Assembly: GCA_044222395.1 (NCBI GenBank)
Contig: JBGANK010000003.1
Location: 74,009-138,008 of the forward strand
DNA: 64,000 nt
Direction: 5' to 3'
From: JAEUMD01 sp044222395
GTDB lineage: Bacteria > Pseudomonadota > Alphaproteobacteria > Rhizobiales > Hyphomicrobiaceae
Both the position numbers and the translations under genes were made by a program. The notes under the pieces were generated by a model. It was not told the origin of the DNA, ran no database searches, and saw nothing but the letters and a program-made list of their open reading frames with translations. This document shows, one piece after another, positions 35,828 through 44,381 of the stretch; the stretch's first letter is position 1; every line of letters starts with the position of its first letter.

Positions 35828-36625
35828 ATGGCTAGCAACCTTTCCAGCATAGGCTTCGTGTTCCGTGACGCGGAGGAGTTTCACAAGCGGATGCTTGTGC
35901 TCGCCGAGGAGACGCGCGAGCGGCTGACGTGCGACGCGGGCGAATATGCGATCTGGCGCTCGCGAACGGGGGGGGAGATCTGGTTCCAGCTGGCATCGCC
36001 CGACGAGGCGGGCGGCCAGGCAACAATCCTGGGTCTGGCTCCATTCTTCGAGGGCGAAAGCAGCATTCCGATCTTCGTTACGACGGCTTTGAAGCGGCCC
36101 GACGATACGCCGCTCGAGGGCCTGTTTCACGGCTGGGTGGCACCTGACGGGCAAGGGACCGGGCTTTATCCGCTGCTGCTCGATGCAATCGACTTCGCCG
36201 CTCATGCCGGGCGGCAACTGCCGGCGACCTGGCATTGCCGAGTGACCGGGTTCTGCCGCAACCTCACCATCCATCCGGATGCCTCTTCGCTGCCGGAGAT
36301 CGGCGAAGGACAGCGATTGGCCTCGAAGGCACTGATCCCCATCGGGCTGTTCAACGATCCGGACGAGCAGGGCGAGGGGGAAGGTGGCTCGGAAGGAGGT
36401 GGGCGCCCCAACACGGCCGAGCCGACCGCCTGGCTCACTGGCACCGTGCGTGCACATCGGCTGCTCGAAAACGAGGCAACGGGGCGCGCGTTCCATTGGC
36501 TCAGCGTGGAGAGTCTGGCGGCAACCTTCGACCTCGTTGCCGACCCCGACATCGTCACGGGCGAGATCGTGGAAGGCGCGATCGTCGAGGTGATGGCGTG
36601 GATGTTCGCGCGGGTGATGGATTGA
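35828..36625 (+). CDS. Conserved hypothetical protein following leuB
   Basis: A 265-residue soluble protein. It has alternating beta-like segments (NLSSIGFVFRDAEEF, YAIWRSRTGGEIWFQL, ATILGLAPFF) and an acidic Gly/Glu loop (DEQGEGEGGSEGGG). A C-terminal domain (HRLLENEATGRAFHWLSVESLAATFDLVADPDIVTGEIVEGAIVEVMAWMFARV) resembles an OB-fold-like ending. No family recognised. It starts 18 bp after leuB, so it is likely cotranscribed. Confidence 0.7.
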   Translation: MASNLSSIGFVFRDAEEFHKRMLVLAEETRERLTCDAGEYAIWRSRTGGEIWFQLASPDEAGGQATILGLAPFFEGESSIPIFVTTALKRPDDTPLEGLFHGWVAPDGQGTGLYPLLLDAIDFAAHAGRQLPATWHCRVTGFCRNLTIHPDASSLPEIGEGQRLASKALIPIGLFNDPDEQGEGEGGSEGGGRPNTAEPTAWLTGTVRAHRLLENEATGRAFHWLSVESLAATFDLVADPDIVTGEIVEGAIVEVMAWMFARVMD

Positions 36626-36630
36626 AGTTG

Positions 36631-37101
36631 TTAGACGCTGTGCTCCTCCGCGCAGATGCCGGGCTTGCCGACCACTGAACCGCGCGCGGTCCAGGCCGGG
36701 CGGACTTGGTCGGAACGTGCCTCCTGCTCGGTGCGGGCCACGAAATAGAACTCGTAGCAGTTGCCGCCGACCTTCTTGACGCGATAGCAGCCGCCGGCGG
36801 GATCGGCATCGTAGATTGTGCAGAATGTGCCCGACTCGACCGTCCATTTGCCGCCGACCGACCTGTCCGCCTCGCGGTATTCCAGGCGGCCGCCCGCAGC
36901 ATAGCTTTCGCTGAAGGGGCGGCCATTGCCGTATTTGCCTTCGAGCGTCACGCCGGAGAAGGCTGAGCGCAGTTCCACGTCATTCATCCAGGTGCCCTCG
37001 GCAGCGAGTGATGCCGCGGTGCCCAGCGTCATGAGCGCCAACGCACAAAGCAAACGCAAGATCATGACAAGCGGCTGCGGCCTTCCCTGCACCTGCATCA
37101 T
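36631..37101 (-). CDS. Secreted protein with a small beta-barrel-like domain
   Basis: About 156 residues. A signal peptide (MILRLLCALALMTLGTAASLAAEG, preceded by about 12 residues) leads to a mature domain: TWMNDVELRSAFSGVTLEGKYGNGRPFSESYAAGGRLEYREADRSVGGKWTVE. It then carries CTIYDADPAGGCYRVKKVGGNCYEFYFVART and a Cys near the end, giving four cysteines. The GxTxxGxYxxGxxFxExYxxDG pattern occurs in several secreted Rhizobiales proteins (DUF995-like); assignment is tentative. ATGs at 37101 and 37098 follow GGGAG; 37065 is also possible. Confidence 0.65.
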   Translation of the reverse strand: MMQVQGRPQPLVMILRLLCALALMTLGTAASLAAEGTWMNDVELRSAFSGVTLEGKYGNGRPFSESYAAGGRLEYREADRSVGGKWTVESGTFCTIYDADPAGGCYRVKKVGGNCYEFYFVARTEQEARSDQVRPAWTARGSVVGKPGICAEEHSV

Positions 37102-37196
37102 GAACTCCCGGGTTCCCATGCGGCCCTAGTCATCATGCCCGGACTGGACCATCCTTCACAAGAAAGACCGACTGGTCGGAAACCGGATGGAGCCGT

Positions 37197-37751
37197 TCAT
37201 GCATGATTGCGACCGCCGACCCGCCCGCCTGCCATGCGGGTCAATGTGCCGTCCTTGTCGACGATCTGGCGTTTCAGGGCGGCGATGACGTGGAGGATGA
37301 TGGCGGCGATCAAGAGCTTGCTGCCGAGCCCGTGAACGATATGGCCGGCCTTGTCCATCCATTCGATCTTGCCGATTTCGGGGATCAGGAACAGCCCGAG
37401 GACATCGATTGAGCGGCCCGAACCTAGCGACATCATCATGCCGGAGATCGGCATGAACAGCGTGCCCAGCAACAAGAACCAGTGCGTGACGGCCACAACG
37501 CGCTCCTGCCAAGCGGGCACAATCGACAATGCCGCGGGAAAACCCTGTGCGAGACGCCACACCAGACGCCACATCGCGAACACCAGAACGGCGACGCCAA
37601 ACCCCTTGTGCCACCAGATCAACGCCGACTTGGGGTCGCCCTTGGGCATGTCCGCGATGATGAGACCGAACACCAGCATGGCGATCATGGCGACGGCCAG
37701 AAGCCAGTGCAGTGCGACCGATGTCACTGTTAGCTTATCGCTCTGATCCAT
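37197..37751 (-). CDS. Cytochrome b561 (CybB family)
   Basis: A 184-residue four-helix membrane protein. It starts MDQSDKLTVTSVALHWLLAVAMIAMLVFGLII with the first heme His in ALHW, followed by IWWHKGFGVAVLVFAMWRLVWRL, THWFLLLGTLFMPISGMMMS and HGLGSKLLIAAIILHVIAALKRQIVDKDGTLTRM. The pattern is the bacterial cytochrome b561 family, which oxidises quinol or moves electrons across the membrane and may act as a superoxide:quinone oxidoreductase. It has no c-type partner nearby, unlike the fusion at 17543. It is divergent from asd, 298 bp apart. Confidence 0.9.
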   Translation of the reverse strand: MDQSDKLTVTSVALHWLLAVAMIAMLVFGLIIADMPKGDPKSALIWWHKGFGVAVLVFAMWRLVWRLAQGFPAALSIVPAWQERVVAVTHWFLLLGTLFMPISGMMMSLGSGRSIDVLGLFLIPEIGKIEWMDKAGHIVHGLGSKLLIAAIILHVIAALKRQIVDKDGTLTRMAGGRVGGRNHA

Positions 37752-38049
37752 ATGCGTTTTTCCTTGAGAGTTCGGGCTTTGCGAAGCATTTTTGTCTGAT
37801 AACGGTGTACTTTTTAGCGTGCAACGCGGCGGAAACAAGGTTTCCGTCGTCGCACTATCGGACGAGGTCAAAACCCCTAATTCCGGTGCGGTGTTTTCCG
37901 CGCTGTGACGTGCCGGCGCGAGGTTGTGCAATCGATCGGCTTGAAACCGTTGCTAACCCCGCGTATGGGATCGCGCTTGCAGGTGATGTGTGCAAAACCA
38001 ACCGCGCGGGCCAAGGCTCGCCGGCAATCTCACGCAAGGACCAATAGTG

Positions 38050-39078
38050 ATGGGCTACAAAGTCGCCGTCGTCGGGGCCACGGGCAACGTGGGCCGCGAG
38101 ATGCTGAACGTGCTCGCCGAGCGCCGATTCCCGGCCGATGAGATCATCCCGCTGGCATCGCGGCGCTCGATCGGCGTCGACGTCTCCTACGGTGACAAGA
38201 CCTTGAAGTGCCGCGACCTGGAAAACTTCAATTTCAAGGGCGTCGATTTCTGCCTGATGTCGGCCGGCTCATCCGTTTCCAAGGAGTGGGCGCCGAGGAT
38301 CGGCCAGCAGGGCTGCGTGGTGATCGATAACTCGTCGTGCTGGCGCTACGACCAGGACGTGCCGCTGGTGGTGCCGGAGGTGAACCCGGAAGCGCTCGCG
38401 GGCTATACCAAGAAGAACATCATCGCCAACCCGAACTGTTCGACGGCGCAGATGGTCGTTGCGCTAAAGCCGATCCATGACGCGGCAACGATCAAGCGGA
38501 TTGTCGTATCGACCTATCAGTCGGTGTCGGGCGCCGGCAAGGAAGCGATGGACGAGCTGTGGCACCAGACCAAGGCGAAGTACGTGCCGGGCACCGAGGT
38601 GGCGCCGAAGAAGTTCACCAAGGAGATCGCATTCAACTGCATTCCTCACATCGACGTCTTCATGGAGGACGGCTACACGAAGGAGGAATGGAAGATGATG
38701 GCGGAGACCAAGAAGATCATGGACCCGCGCATCAAACTGACCGCGACGTGCGTGCGCGTGCCGGTGTTCGTCGGCCATTCCGAAGCCGTCAACCTGGAGC
38801 TGGAGAAGCCGCTGACGCCAGAAGAAGCACGCGAGCTGTTGCGCAATGCTCCCGGCATCGCCGTCGTCGACAAGCGCGAGCCCGGCGGGTATGCGACTCC
38901 GGTCGAGGCCGCGGGTGAGTTCGATACCTATGTGTCCCGCATCCGCGAGGATGCAACCGTCGAGAACGGCCTGGCGCTGTGGATCGTGTCCGACAATCTG
39001 CTGAAGGGCGCGGCGCTCAACACGATCCAGATTGCCGAAGAGATGATCACGCGGAACATGCTGAAGAAGGTGGCTTGA
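38050..39078 (+). CDS. asd: Aspartate-semialdehyde dehydrogenase
   Basis: Reduces aspartyl phosphate to aspartate semialdehyde for lysine, methionine and threonine synthesis. The 342-residue protein begins VAVVGATGNVGREML, the NADP-binding GxTGxxG motif. The nucleophile is Cys130 in IIANPNCSTAQMVVALKPI. Further signatures are YQSVSGAGKEAMDEL and CIPHIDVFMEDGYTKEEWKM. Complete. A strong hairpin terminator lies 50 bp after the stop. Confidence 0.98.
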   Translation: MGYKVAVVGATGNVGREMLNVLAERRFPADEIIPLASRRSIGVDVSYGDKTLKCRDLENFNFKGVDFCLMSAGSSVSKEWAPRIGQQGCVVIDNSSCWRYDQDVPLVVPEVNPEALAGYTKKNIIANPNCSTAQMVVALKPIHDAATIKRIVVSTYQSVSGAGKEAMDELWHQTKAKYVPGTEVAPKKFTKEIAFNCIPHIDVFMEDGYTKEEWKMMAETKKIMDPRIKLTATCVRVPVFVGHSEAVNLELEKPLTPEEARELLRNAPGIAVVDKREPGGYATPVEAAGEFDTYVSRIREDATVENGLALWIVSDNLLKGAALNTIQIAEEMITRNMLKKVA

Positions 39079-39462
39079 GGCGTTGCGCCAAGGCTCCTTC
39101 GCAGCGGTTCCGTATGACAACAGATGACAACGCCCGCTCATGTGAGCGGGCGTTTCCAATCGATGCGACACGAACCTTCAATTTCAAGCTCACCGATTCC
39201 AAGGCACATTCGCGCGAGCCGCGGGCGCCAAGAACTGCGAACCTTGGTCGCAGCAAGGCTGTTGGCGCGAGTTTGCTGCGCGAATTGCGTGCCGTGCGCG
39301 GTATGACGGTGCCGTTGTGAACACTTTCTGGAATGCGCAGATGCGGTTGATGCCAGCATCAAGCCGCATTCTGCTGCTCTAAGAAAATTCATCCGCAAGC
39401 CGAGAGGAAATTGCGGGGTCCATCTGCATTCGACGACTAGCCGGAGTTCAAAGGAACTCACC
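39079..39462. other. Intergenic region after asd
   Basis: This 384-bp stretch holds the asd terminator and otherwise no recognisable gene or signal. The promoter of the glycosyltransferase gene must be in it. Confidence 0.5.
39129..39157 (+). terminator. Rho-independent terminator of asd
   Basis: AACGCCCGCTCA (39129-39140) pairs with TGAGCGGGCGTT (39143-39154) as a nearly closed palindrome, followed by TCC. The stem is 12 bp. Confidence 0.85.
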
Positions 39463-40470
39463 ATGAATATGATCGAGCGTGAACGTCAAAAGGACGCCGG
39501 GCCGTTCGAGAACGTGCGCAAGGCCGGTGAGGTCCTCGTCGCCGTCATCCTGCCGTGCCTCAACGAAGCGGCGACGATCGGCGCCACGATCGCCGGTTTC
39601 CAGGCGGCGCTACCCGATGCCGACATCTACGTCATCGACAACGGCTCGACCGATCGAACCGCCGAAACGGCGAAAGCGCACGGCGCCGTCGTCCTCGCGG
39701 AGCCGCTCAGAGGCAAGGGCAACGCGGTGCGCCGCGCCTTCTCATCCATAGATGCCGACATCTACGTGATGGCGGACGGCGACGGCACCTACGATGCGCG
39801 CGAGGCACCGCGACTGGTGGAGATGCTCGACAGCAATCACCTCGACATGGTCGTGGCGGCACGGCGCAAGGCGAGCGATGACGCCTACCGAGCCGGTCAC
39901 GAGTGGGGCAACTGGCTCTTCAATCGCCTCCTTCGCACGCTGTTTGGCAGCGGTTACAAGGACTGCTTCTCCGGCTATCGCGTGATGTCAAATCGTTTCG
40001 TCAAATCGTTTCCGGCCCGCTCCAGCGGCTTTGAGATCGAAACGGAAATGACGGTGCATGCTGCTTTGTTGCGCATGCCGATGCAGGAAGTGGAGTGCAC
40101 GTACCTGGCGCGCGTCGAGGGCAGCGAGAGCAAGCTCAAAACCTATCGCGACGGCTTCCGCATCCTGATGACGATCGTCAACTTCCTGCGCCTGCACCGG
40201 CCGCTGCTGTTCTTCAGTGTCGCGGCCGGTGTGCTTCTCGTTGCAGGACTGGCTTTGTTCGTGCCGATCCTCACCGAATTCATGCGCACCGGACTGGTGC
40301 CGCGCTTCCCGACGCTGATCGTGGCGATCGGGCTCGGGATCAGCTCGCTGCTGCTGATGACGGCGGGACTGATCCTGGACGCGACCGCGCGCACGCAACT
40401 GGAGGTCCGCCGGCTCATCTACCTAAATGCCGAGCGGCGCGCGAACGGAAAGCGGACAACGACGTCGTGA
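39463..40470 (+). CDS. Family 2 glycosyltransferase with C-terminal membrane helices
   Basis: A 335-residue protein. VAVILPCLNEAATIGATIAGF, VIDNGSTDRTAETA and YVMADGDGTY (residues 105-110, the metal-binding DxD-type motif) define a GT-A fold of family GT2. KDCFSGYRVMSNRFVKSFP and EIETEMTVHAALL are typical of polyprenyl phosphate mannose or glucose synthases (DPM1/GtrB-like). Two hydrophobic helices follow near residues 235-255 and 280-305. It probably makes polyprenyl-phosphate sugar, which a GT-C enzyme like the convergent neighbour could use. Confidence 0.87.
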   Translation: MNMIERERQKDAGPFENVRKAGEVLVAVILPCLNEAATIGATIAGFQAALPDADIYVIDNGSTDRTAETAKAHGAVVLAEPLRGKGNAVRRAFSSIDADIYVMADGDGTYDAREAPRLVEMLDSNHLDMVVAARRKASDDAYRAGHEWGNWLFNRLLRTLFGSGYKDCFSGYRVMSNRFVKSFPARSSGFEIETEMTVHAALLRMPMQEVECTYLARVEGSESKLKTYRDGFRILMTIVNFLRLHRPLLFFSVAAGVLLVAGLALFVPILTEFMRTGLVPRFPTLIVAIGLGISSLLLMTAGLILDATARTQLEVRRLIYLNAERRANGKRTTTS

Positions 40471-40511
40471 TCGAAGCCGCTATCCGGCATCCAACCAATT
40501 GCTGAACAAAT

Positions 40512-42191
40512 TCAGAGCGGGCTTGCAGGGCAGATGCTCAGCGGATGCTCTTCCAGATTCGACACGATCGGCTGGCACGGCTCGGCTGCGAGCTTCAAAT
40601 CAAAGTTGCGCAGGATGCCGTTGAGCTTTGCCGCATCGTAGTCTCCGACGCTGACGATGAATTTGCGCGGCCCCGGCGTGCGCATCAGGTGCTTGATCTC
40701 GGCGACGAGCCTGTTGTCCTGCGCGAGCTTCAGCATGTTGTTCTCAAGACCGAGGTAGCGCGCGGTCGGTTCGGCATAGGGAATGAAGTAGGCCGCCGGC
40801 TGGTCCGTCGCCAGCAATACGATGCTGTGCGGCAGGATCGGCGGCACGCGAACGTCGATGTACTTCTCGGCGTAAGGGGCCGGTCTTATTCCATCGGAGG
40901 CGTGATAGCCCCGACCCCAATCCACAAATTGCGTGGTCGCCACTGCGATCACCACAAGTAGAGCCGCGAGCGACAGTCTCAGGCGCAGGCTGTGCACGAT
41001 CGCGACAAGCGCGCCGATGACGATGACACCGGTCAGCAGTTCCAGCACGACCGCATAGCGATAGATGCTGAAGCCGAGCGCCCAGCCGAAATACGACACC
41101 ACGACGAAGAGCGTCACGAGACCGAGCCCCATCACGTCGCGCGACGACGGCGACTTGCAGGACTTCTCGCGCGCGCAGCGCGTCAGGAACATCGCGACCC
41201 ACGCGATAATGGCGAGATAGGCCATTGCGCCACGCCAATCGCGGAACGGCAGTTCGGTGACGAGATAGACGTTTCTCACCGTCCAGTAGAACGGATATGC
41301 GATGGCCTGCAGAAAACTGCGCGGCAGGAACTGCGGGTCGCGCAACGAAGCGGCGTCGTAGAATGGCGATTGGAAAACATTGTTGAGCGTCGGGAAGAGC
41401 GGATTGCCGAACTCGTTCCACAACACGAACATATGGTGCCCCGCGGCAAGCAGAAAGCCGACCAGTAGCATTGCGCCAAATACCACCACACCCGACAGCG
41501 TGCGACGGCGAGCTGCTGCCAGCAACGCGACAAGGCCGATGCCTGGCATGAAGGTGACGGCCGTGTACTTCAGTCCGAAGCCGATGCCGGCAAACAATCC
41601 CGCCCGGGCGAATCCAGGTAGCGCAGACGTTGCTGGCTCGCGACCGGCGACATTCAGAAGTGAGAGAAGTGCTGCGAGGATGAAGATCGAGTTGATGAGG
41701 TCGCCGGTGGTCAGCCCCACCAGGGAGACATAGCCCGCACCGGTGGCACCGATCAGGAAGGCCGCGGTGCGCAGCGACCTGCGCTCAACAATCGCTTCGG
41801 GCGTGATGACCTGGCGCACGATGGCGAGGACCAGCGCGGCATTCACACCATGCACGGCGCCCATGATGAAGGCGACCACGCGCGGGAAGTCATTCAGCGG
41901 CGACGTGACGAGCGCGTAGAACAGAAAGTCGATGGTCGGATTGAAGAAGCCTTGCAGCTGGGCTGGCGCGATGTCGTAGAGGTAGCGGTCGTGCAGATAG
42001 GCCCACGGCGCGTAGAGATGATAATAGCGCAGATCCCAATTGTTATCGGGGCCGAGCACGGCCGACAGCAGGCCGAAGACCACGCATGTGAGGAGGTAAG
42101 ATGACGGCTCCACCCAACTGAAGCCGGTCCGTCGGGCCTGCGATCGCGCGTCCGTCATCGTCGCAGCAGCCACATCCTGGTTGTCTGACAT
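40512..42191 (-). CDS. Polytopic membrane protein, putative GT-C type glycosyltransferase
   Basis: A 559-residue protein with about ten to eleven membrane helices and a soluble C-terminus of about 120 residues. The first loop holds GPDNNWDLRYYHLYAPWAYLHDRYLYDIAPAQLQGFFNPTIDF, where paired acidic residues (Asp49 and Asp53) sit as in GT-C transferases using polyprenyl-phosphate sugars. It is convergent with the GT2 gene, only 41 bp between stops. The start ATG at 42191 is chosen over the ATG at 42236. The exact acceptor is unknown. Confidence 0.7.
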   Translation of the reverse strand: MSDNQDVAAATMTDARSQARRTGFSWVEPSSYLLTCVVFGLLSAVLGPDNNWDLRYYHLYAPWAYLHDRYLYDIAPAQLQGFFNPTIDFLFYALVTSPLNDFPRVVAFIMGAVHGVNAALVLAIVRQVITPEAIVERRSLRTAAFLIGATGAGYVSLVGLTTGDLINSIFILAALLSLLNVAGREPATSALPGFARAGLFAGIGFGLKYTAVTFMPGIGLVALLAAARRRTLSGVVVFGAMLLVGFLLAAGHHMFVLWNEFGNPLFPTLNNVFQSPFYDAASLRDPQFLPRSFLQAIAYPFYWTVRNVYLVTELPFRDWRGAMAYLAIIAWVAMFLTRCAREKSCKSPSSRDVMGLGLVTLFVVVSYFGWALGFSIYRYAVVLELLTGVIVIGALVAIVHSLRLRLSLAALLVVIAVATTQFVDWGRGYHASDGIRPAPYAEKYIDVRVPPILPHSIVLLATDQPAAYFIPYAEPTARYLGLENNMLKLAQDNRLVAEIKHLMRTPGPRKFIVSVGDYDAAKLNGILRNFDLKLAAEPCQPIVSNLEEHPLSICPASPL

Positions 42192-42363
42192 ATAGGACGT
42201 GTTCTCCACGCGAGAGCTGATGCGGGCAGTTCGCAATGGGGCTGTCGCCGCCTGCAGATCGTTGACCGGCCCACTGCCTACATAAGTTGTGGGCCAAAGT
42301 CAGCCGCCAAGACGGCGCAGGCGTCGATGCCGCGGCTGTTTGGTCATGTTGTTTCTTGAGAAG

Positions 42364-43347
42364 CTATGGGACCAGTACGGCGGCGCCAGTGAGATTGCCG
42401 TCGCGCAGCCGCGTCAGCGCTGCGTTGGCCTGTTCAAGAGGAAAGGTCTCGACGGTGATGTCGATCGGCACGCGGGCGGCAATGTCCATGAACTCCAATC
42501 CGTCCTGACGTGTGAGGTTGGCCACGGAACGGATGATCCGCTCCCCCCATAGAAGCGAGTAGGGCATGGAGGGTATGGCGCTCATGTGAATTCCGCCTAG
42601 CACCAGCGTGCCTCCCTTCACGATCGACTTCAACGCAAGTGGGACGAGATTGCCGACTGGTGCGAAAATTATGGCAGCGTCGAGCGGTTCCGGTGATGGT
42701 TCGTCGGAATTGCCGGCCCAAGCACAGCCGAGAGATCGCGCGAATGACTGCGCCTGCACGTCGCCTTGCCGTGTGAAGGCATAAACTTCACGGCCTTCGT
42801 GGCTGGCGATCTGCGCGACGATGTGGGCGGCGGCGCCAAAGCCGTAGATGCCGAGTCGCCGGGTGGGTCCGGCAGCCTTCAACGAGCGATGGCCGATGAG
42901 GCCGGCGCACAGCAATGGCGCGGCGTGGACGTCGTCGTAGCGATCGGGGATGGGGAAGCAATATCGCGCGTCGGCAACCGTGTGGCTGGCGAAGCCGCCG
43001 TCGATCTGATAGCCGGTGAACCGCGGCCGATCACACAGGTTCTCGCGGCCGGTGCGGCAGTATGAGCAGACACCGCAGGTTCCGCCCAGCCACGGGATGC
43101 CGACCCGCTGGCCCAGTTGGAATGTGGTGACGCCAGCCCCGAGGGCCGCAACTCGGCCGACGATCTCGTGACCCGGGACGAGTGCGCGCTTCAGATCGGG
43201 CAGATCGCCATCGACGACATGCAGATCGGTGCGACAGACGGCACATGCCGCGATCTCCACAAGCACCTGACCTGGAGCTGGCACCGGCGTTGCGCGCTCG
43301 ATGAGCCGCAACGGCTTGCGGACCTCGTCAAGCACCATCGCCTTCAT
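42364..43347 (-). CDS. Zinc-dependent alcohol dehydrogenase
   Basis: A 327-residue medium-chain dehydrogenase. Catalytic zinc ligands are in CAVCRTDLHVVDGD and PGHEIVGRV. The structural zinc loop is CGVCSYCRTGRENLC. The nucleotide-binding region is RLGIYGFGAAAHIVAQIA. It resembles the AdhP-like branch of NAD(P)-dependent alcohol dehydrogenases. The start ATG at 43347 gives MKAMVLDEVRKPLRL, the family start. It lies upstream of the TetR gene on the same strand, but 124 bp apart, so cotranscription with it is possible but unproven. Confidence 0.93.
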   Translation of the reverse strand: MKAMVLDEVRKPLRLIERATPVPAPGQVLVEIAACAVCRTDLHVVDGDLPDLKRALVPGHEIVGRVAALGAGVTTFQLGQRVGIPWLGGTCGVCSYCRTGRENLCDRPRFTGYQIDGGFASHTVADARYCFPIPDRYDDVHAAPLLCAGLIGHRSLKAAGPTRRLGIYGFGAAAHIVAQIASHEGREVYAFTRQGDVQAQSFARSLGCAWAGNSDEPSPEPLDAAIIFAPVGNLVPLALKSIVKGGTLVLGGIHMSAIPSMPYSLLWGERIIRSVANLTRQDGLEFMDIAARVPIDITVETFPLEQANAALTRLRDGNLTGAAVLVP

Positions 43348-43470
43348 CAATCGAACTCCCAGGATCAAGCCGATGCATAAGACTTGTGCGTCAGTCGCCA
43401 AACAAATTTCTCGGCCATGAGACCGCGCGGGTGGAGATCCCCGCCGATCACTTCCACAAACGGAACCGGG

Positions 43471-44070
43471 TCATCTGCGTGGCCTGGCGAGCAAGGCACG
43501 CAGCATCTCGACCAGGCGTCCGGCGGGACCATCGGGAGCCGAGTAGCACTGGCGGCTTATGCGCGCGCCTTCAAACAGAAGGAACACCTCGTCGGCCATC
43601 AAATCGGGATTGATGTAACCGGCACGCTGGAACAGGTCGATCAGTCGCTCGCGCTTGCGCTTCTTGTAGTCGTCGATGATGCGCACTGCAGGGTGATCGG
43701 GTGCGCGCAGATCTACTGCCGCGTTTGCAAGTGCGCAGCCGCGCTCACCTGAATCGCCGATCACCTGCTCGACATGGTGCAGCCAAGCGTCCAGTTGCGC
43801 CTTCGGATCTTCGGGGTGGGCTGCGAGTAGAGCCTCCCATCGGGCGTCCGCCTCATCGGCGAGGGCCTGGACATAGGCTTCAATCAAATCGTCCTTGGAA
43901 CCGAAGTGCCGGTAGAGCGTCATCTTGTTGGTGGCAGCAGCCTCGGCGATGGCATCGACGCCGACGGCGCGAATCCCGAGCCGATAGAAAAGGTCTCGCG
44001 CAGCCGCCAGAATTCGCTGGCGAGGCGGCGTTACCTTTTCGGCCTTGGTGTGAATAAGCCTTTGGTTCAT
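43471..44070 (-). CDS. TetR/AcrR family repressor of the adjacent RND efflux operon
   Basis: A 199-residue regulator. The N-terminal HTH (residues 16-62) reads QRILAAARDLFYRLGIRAVGVDAIAEAAATNKMTLYRHFGSKDDLIEAY. The C-terminal ligand domain contains HVEQVIGDSGERGCALANAAVDL and DDYKKRKRERLIDLFQRAG. It is divergent from the efflux adaptor gene, with two direct repeats of a candidate operator at 44085-44123 in between, so it is expected to repress both itself and the pump and to release on ligand binding. Confidence 0.92.
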   Translation of the reverse strand: MNQRLIHTKAEKVTPPRQRILAAARDLFYRLGIRAVGVDAIAEAAATNKMTLYRHFGSKDDLIEAYVQALADEADARWEALLAAHPEDPKAQLDAWLHHVEQVIGDSGERGCALANAAVDLRAPDHPAVRIIDDYKKRKRERLIDLFQRAGYINPDLMADEVFLLFEGARISRQCYSAPDGPAGRLVEMLRALLARPRR

Positions 44071-44381
44071 GGCAACTTGACTGTGATGTTACCGATCAGT
44101 ATACCAGATGTTACCGATCAGTACCAAGGATGGTCGACGGAAATAAGCTGAATGCTCGCTTGCTTCTGAAAACGGCATCGAAAGAATTAGCCAATACGCT
44201 GAGAGACAATCTGGGGTCCGCGCTCGCACGACAAGTCCTGTGCTACTGCGAGATCCGCTGCCGAACCACTGTCAATGTTCGGGCCTTTCGACCGCGCCTA
44301 CTCCACGATGGCAGTACCCATCTTATGCCGAGACGTGAAGCACGATCGCGAAACTTGTATGTCCGCTAGCGGAACGGCCCA
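44071..44381. other. Divergent TetR / efflux promoter region
   Basis: The 311-bp region contains the two operator repeats; the remainder shows no gene. Confidence 0.55.
44085..44123. promoter_or_regulatory. Two direct repeats, candidate TetR operators
   Basis: GATGTTACCGATCAGTA occurs at 44085-44101 and again, identical over 17 bp, at 44107-44123. The repeats are 22 bp apart, two helical turns, on the same DNA face. Each contains a near-palindrome TACCGATCAGTA (10 of 12 positions symmetrical). It lies 15 bp upstream of the TetR start. Confidence 0.75.

Noticed and set aside
34685..36847. Minus-strand 720-codon open frame
   Set aside because: It lies antisense to leuB and the following gene, is composed of Arg/His-rich residues without any domain, and is a product of GC-rich codon bias.
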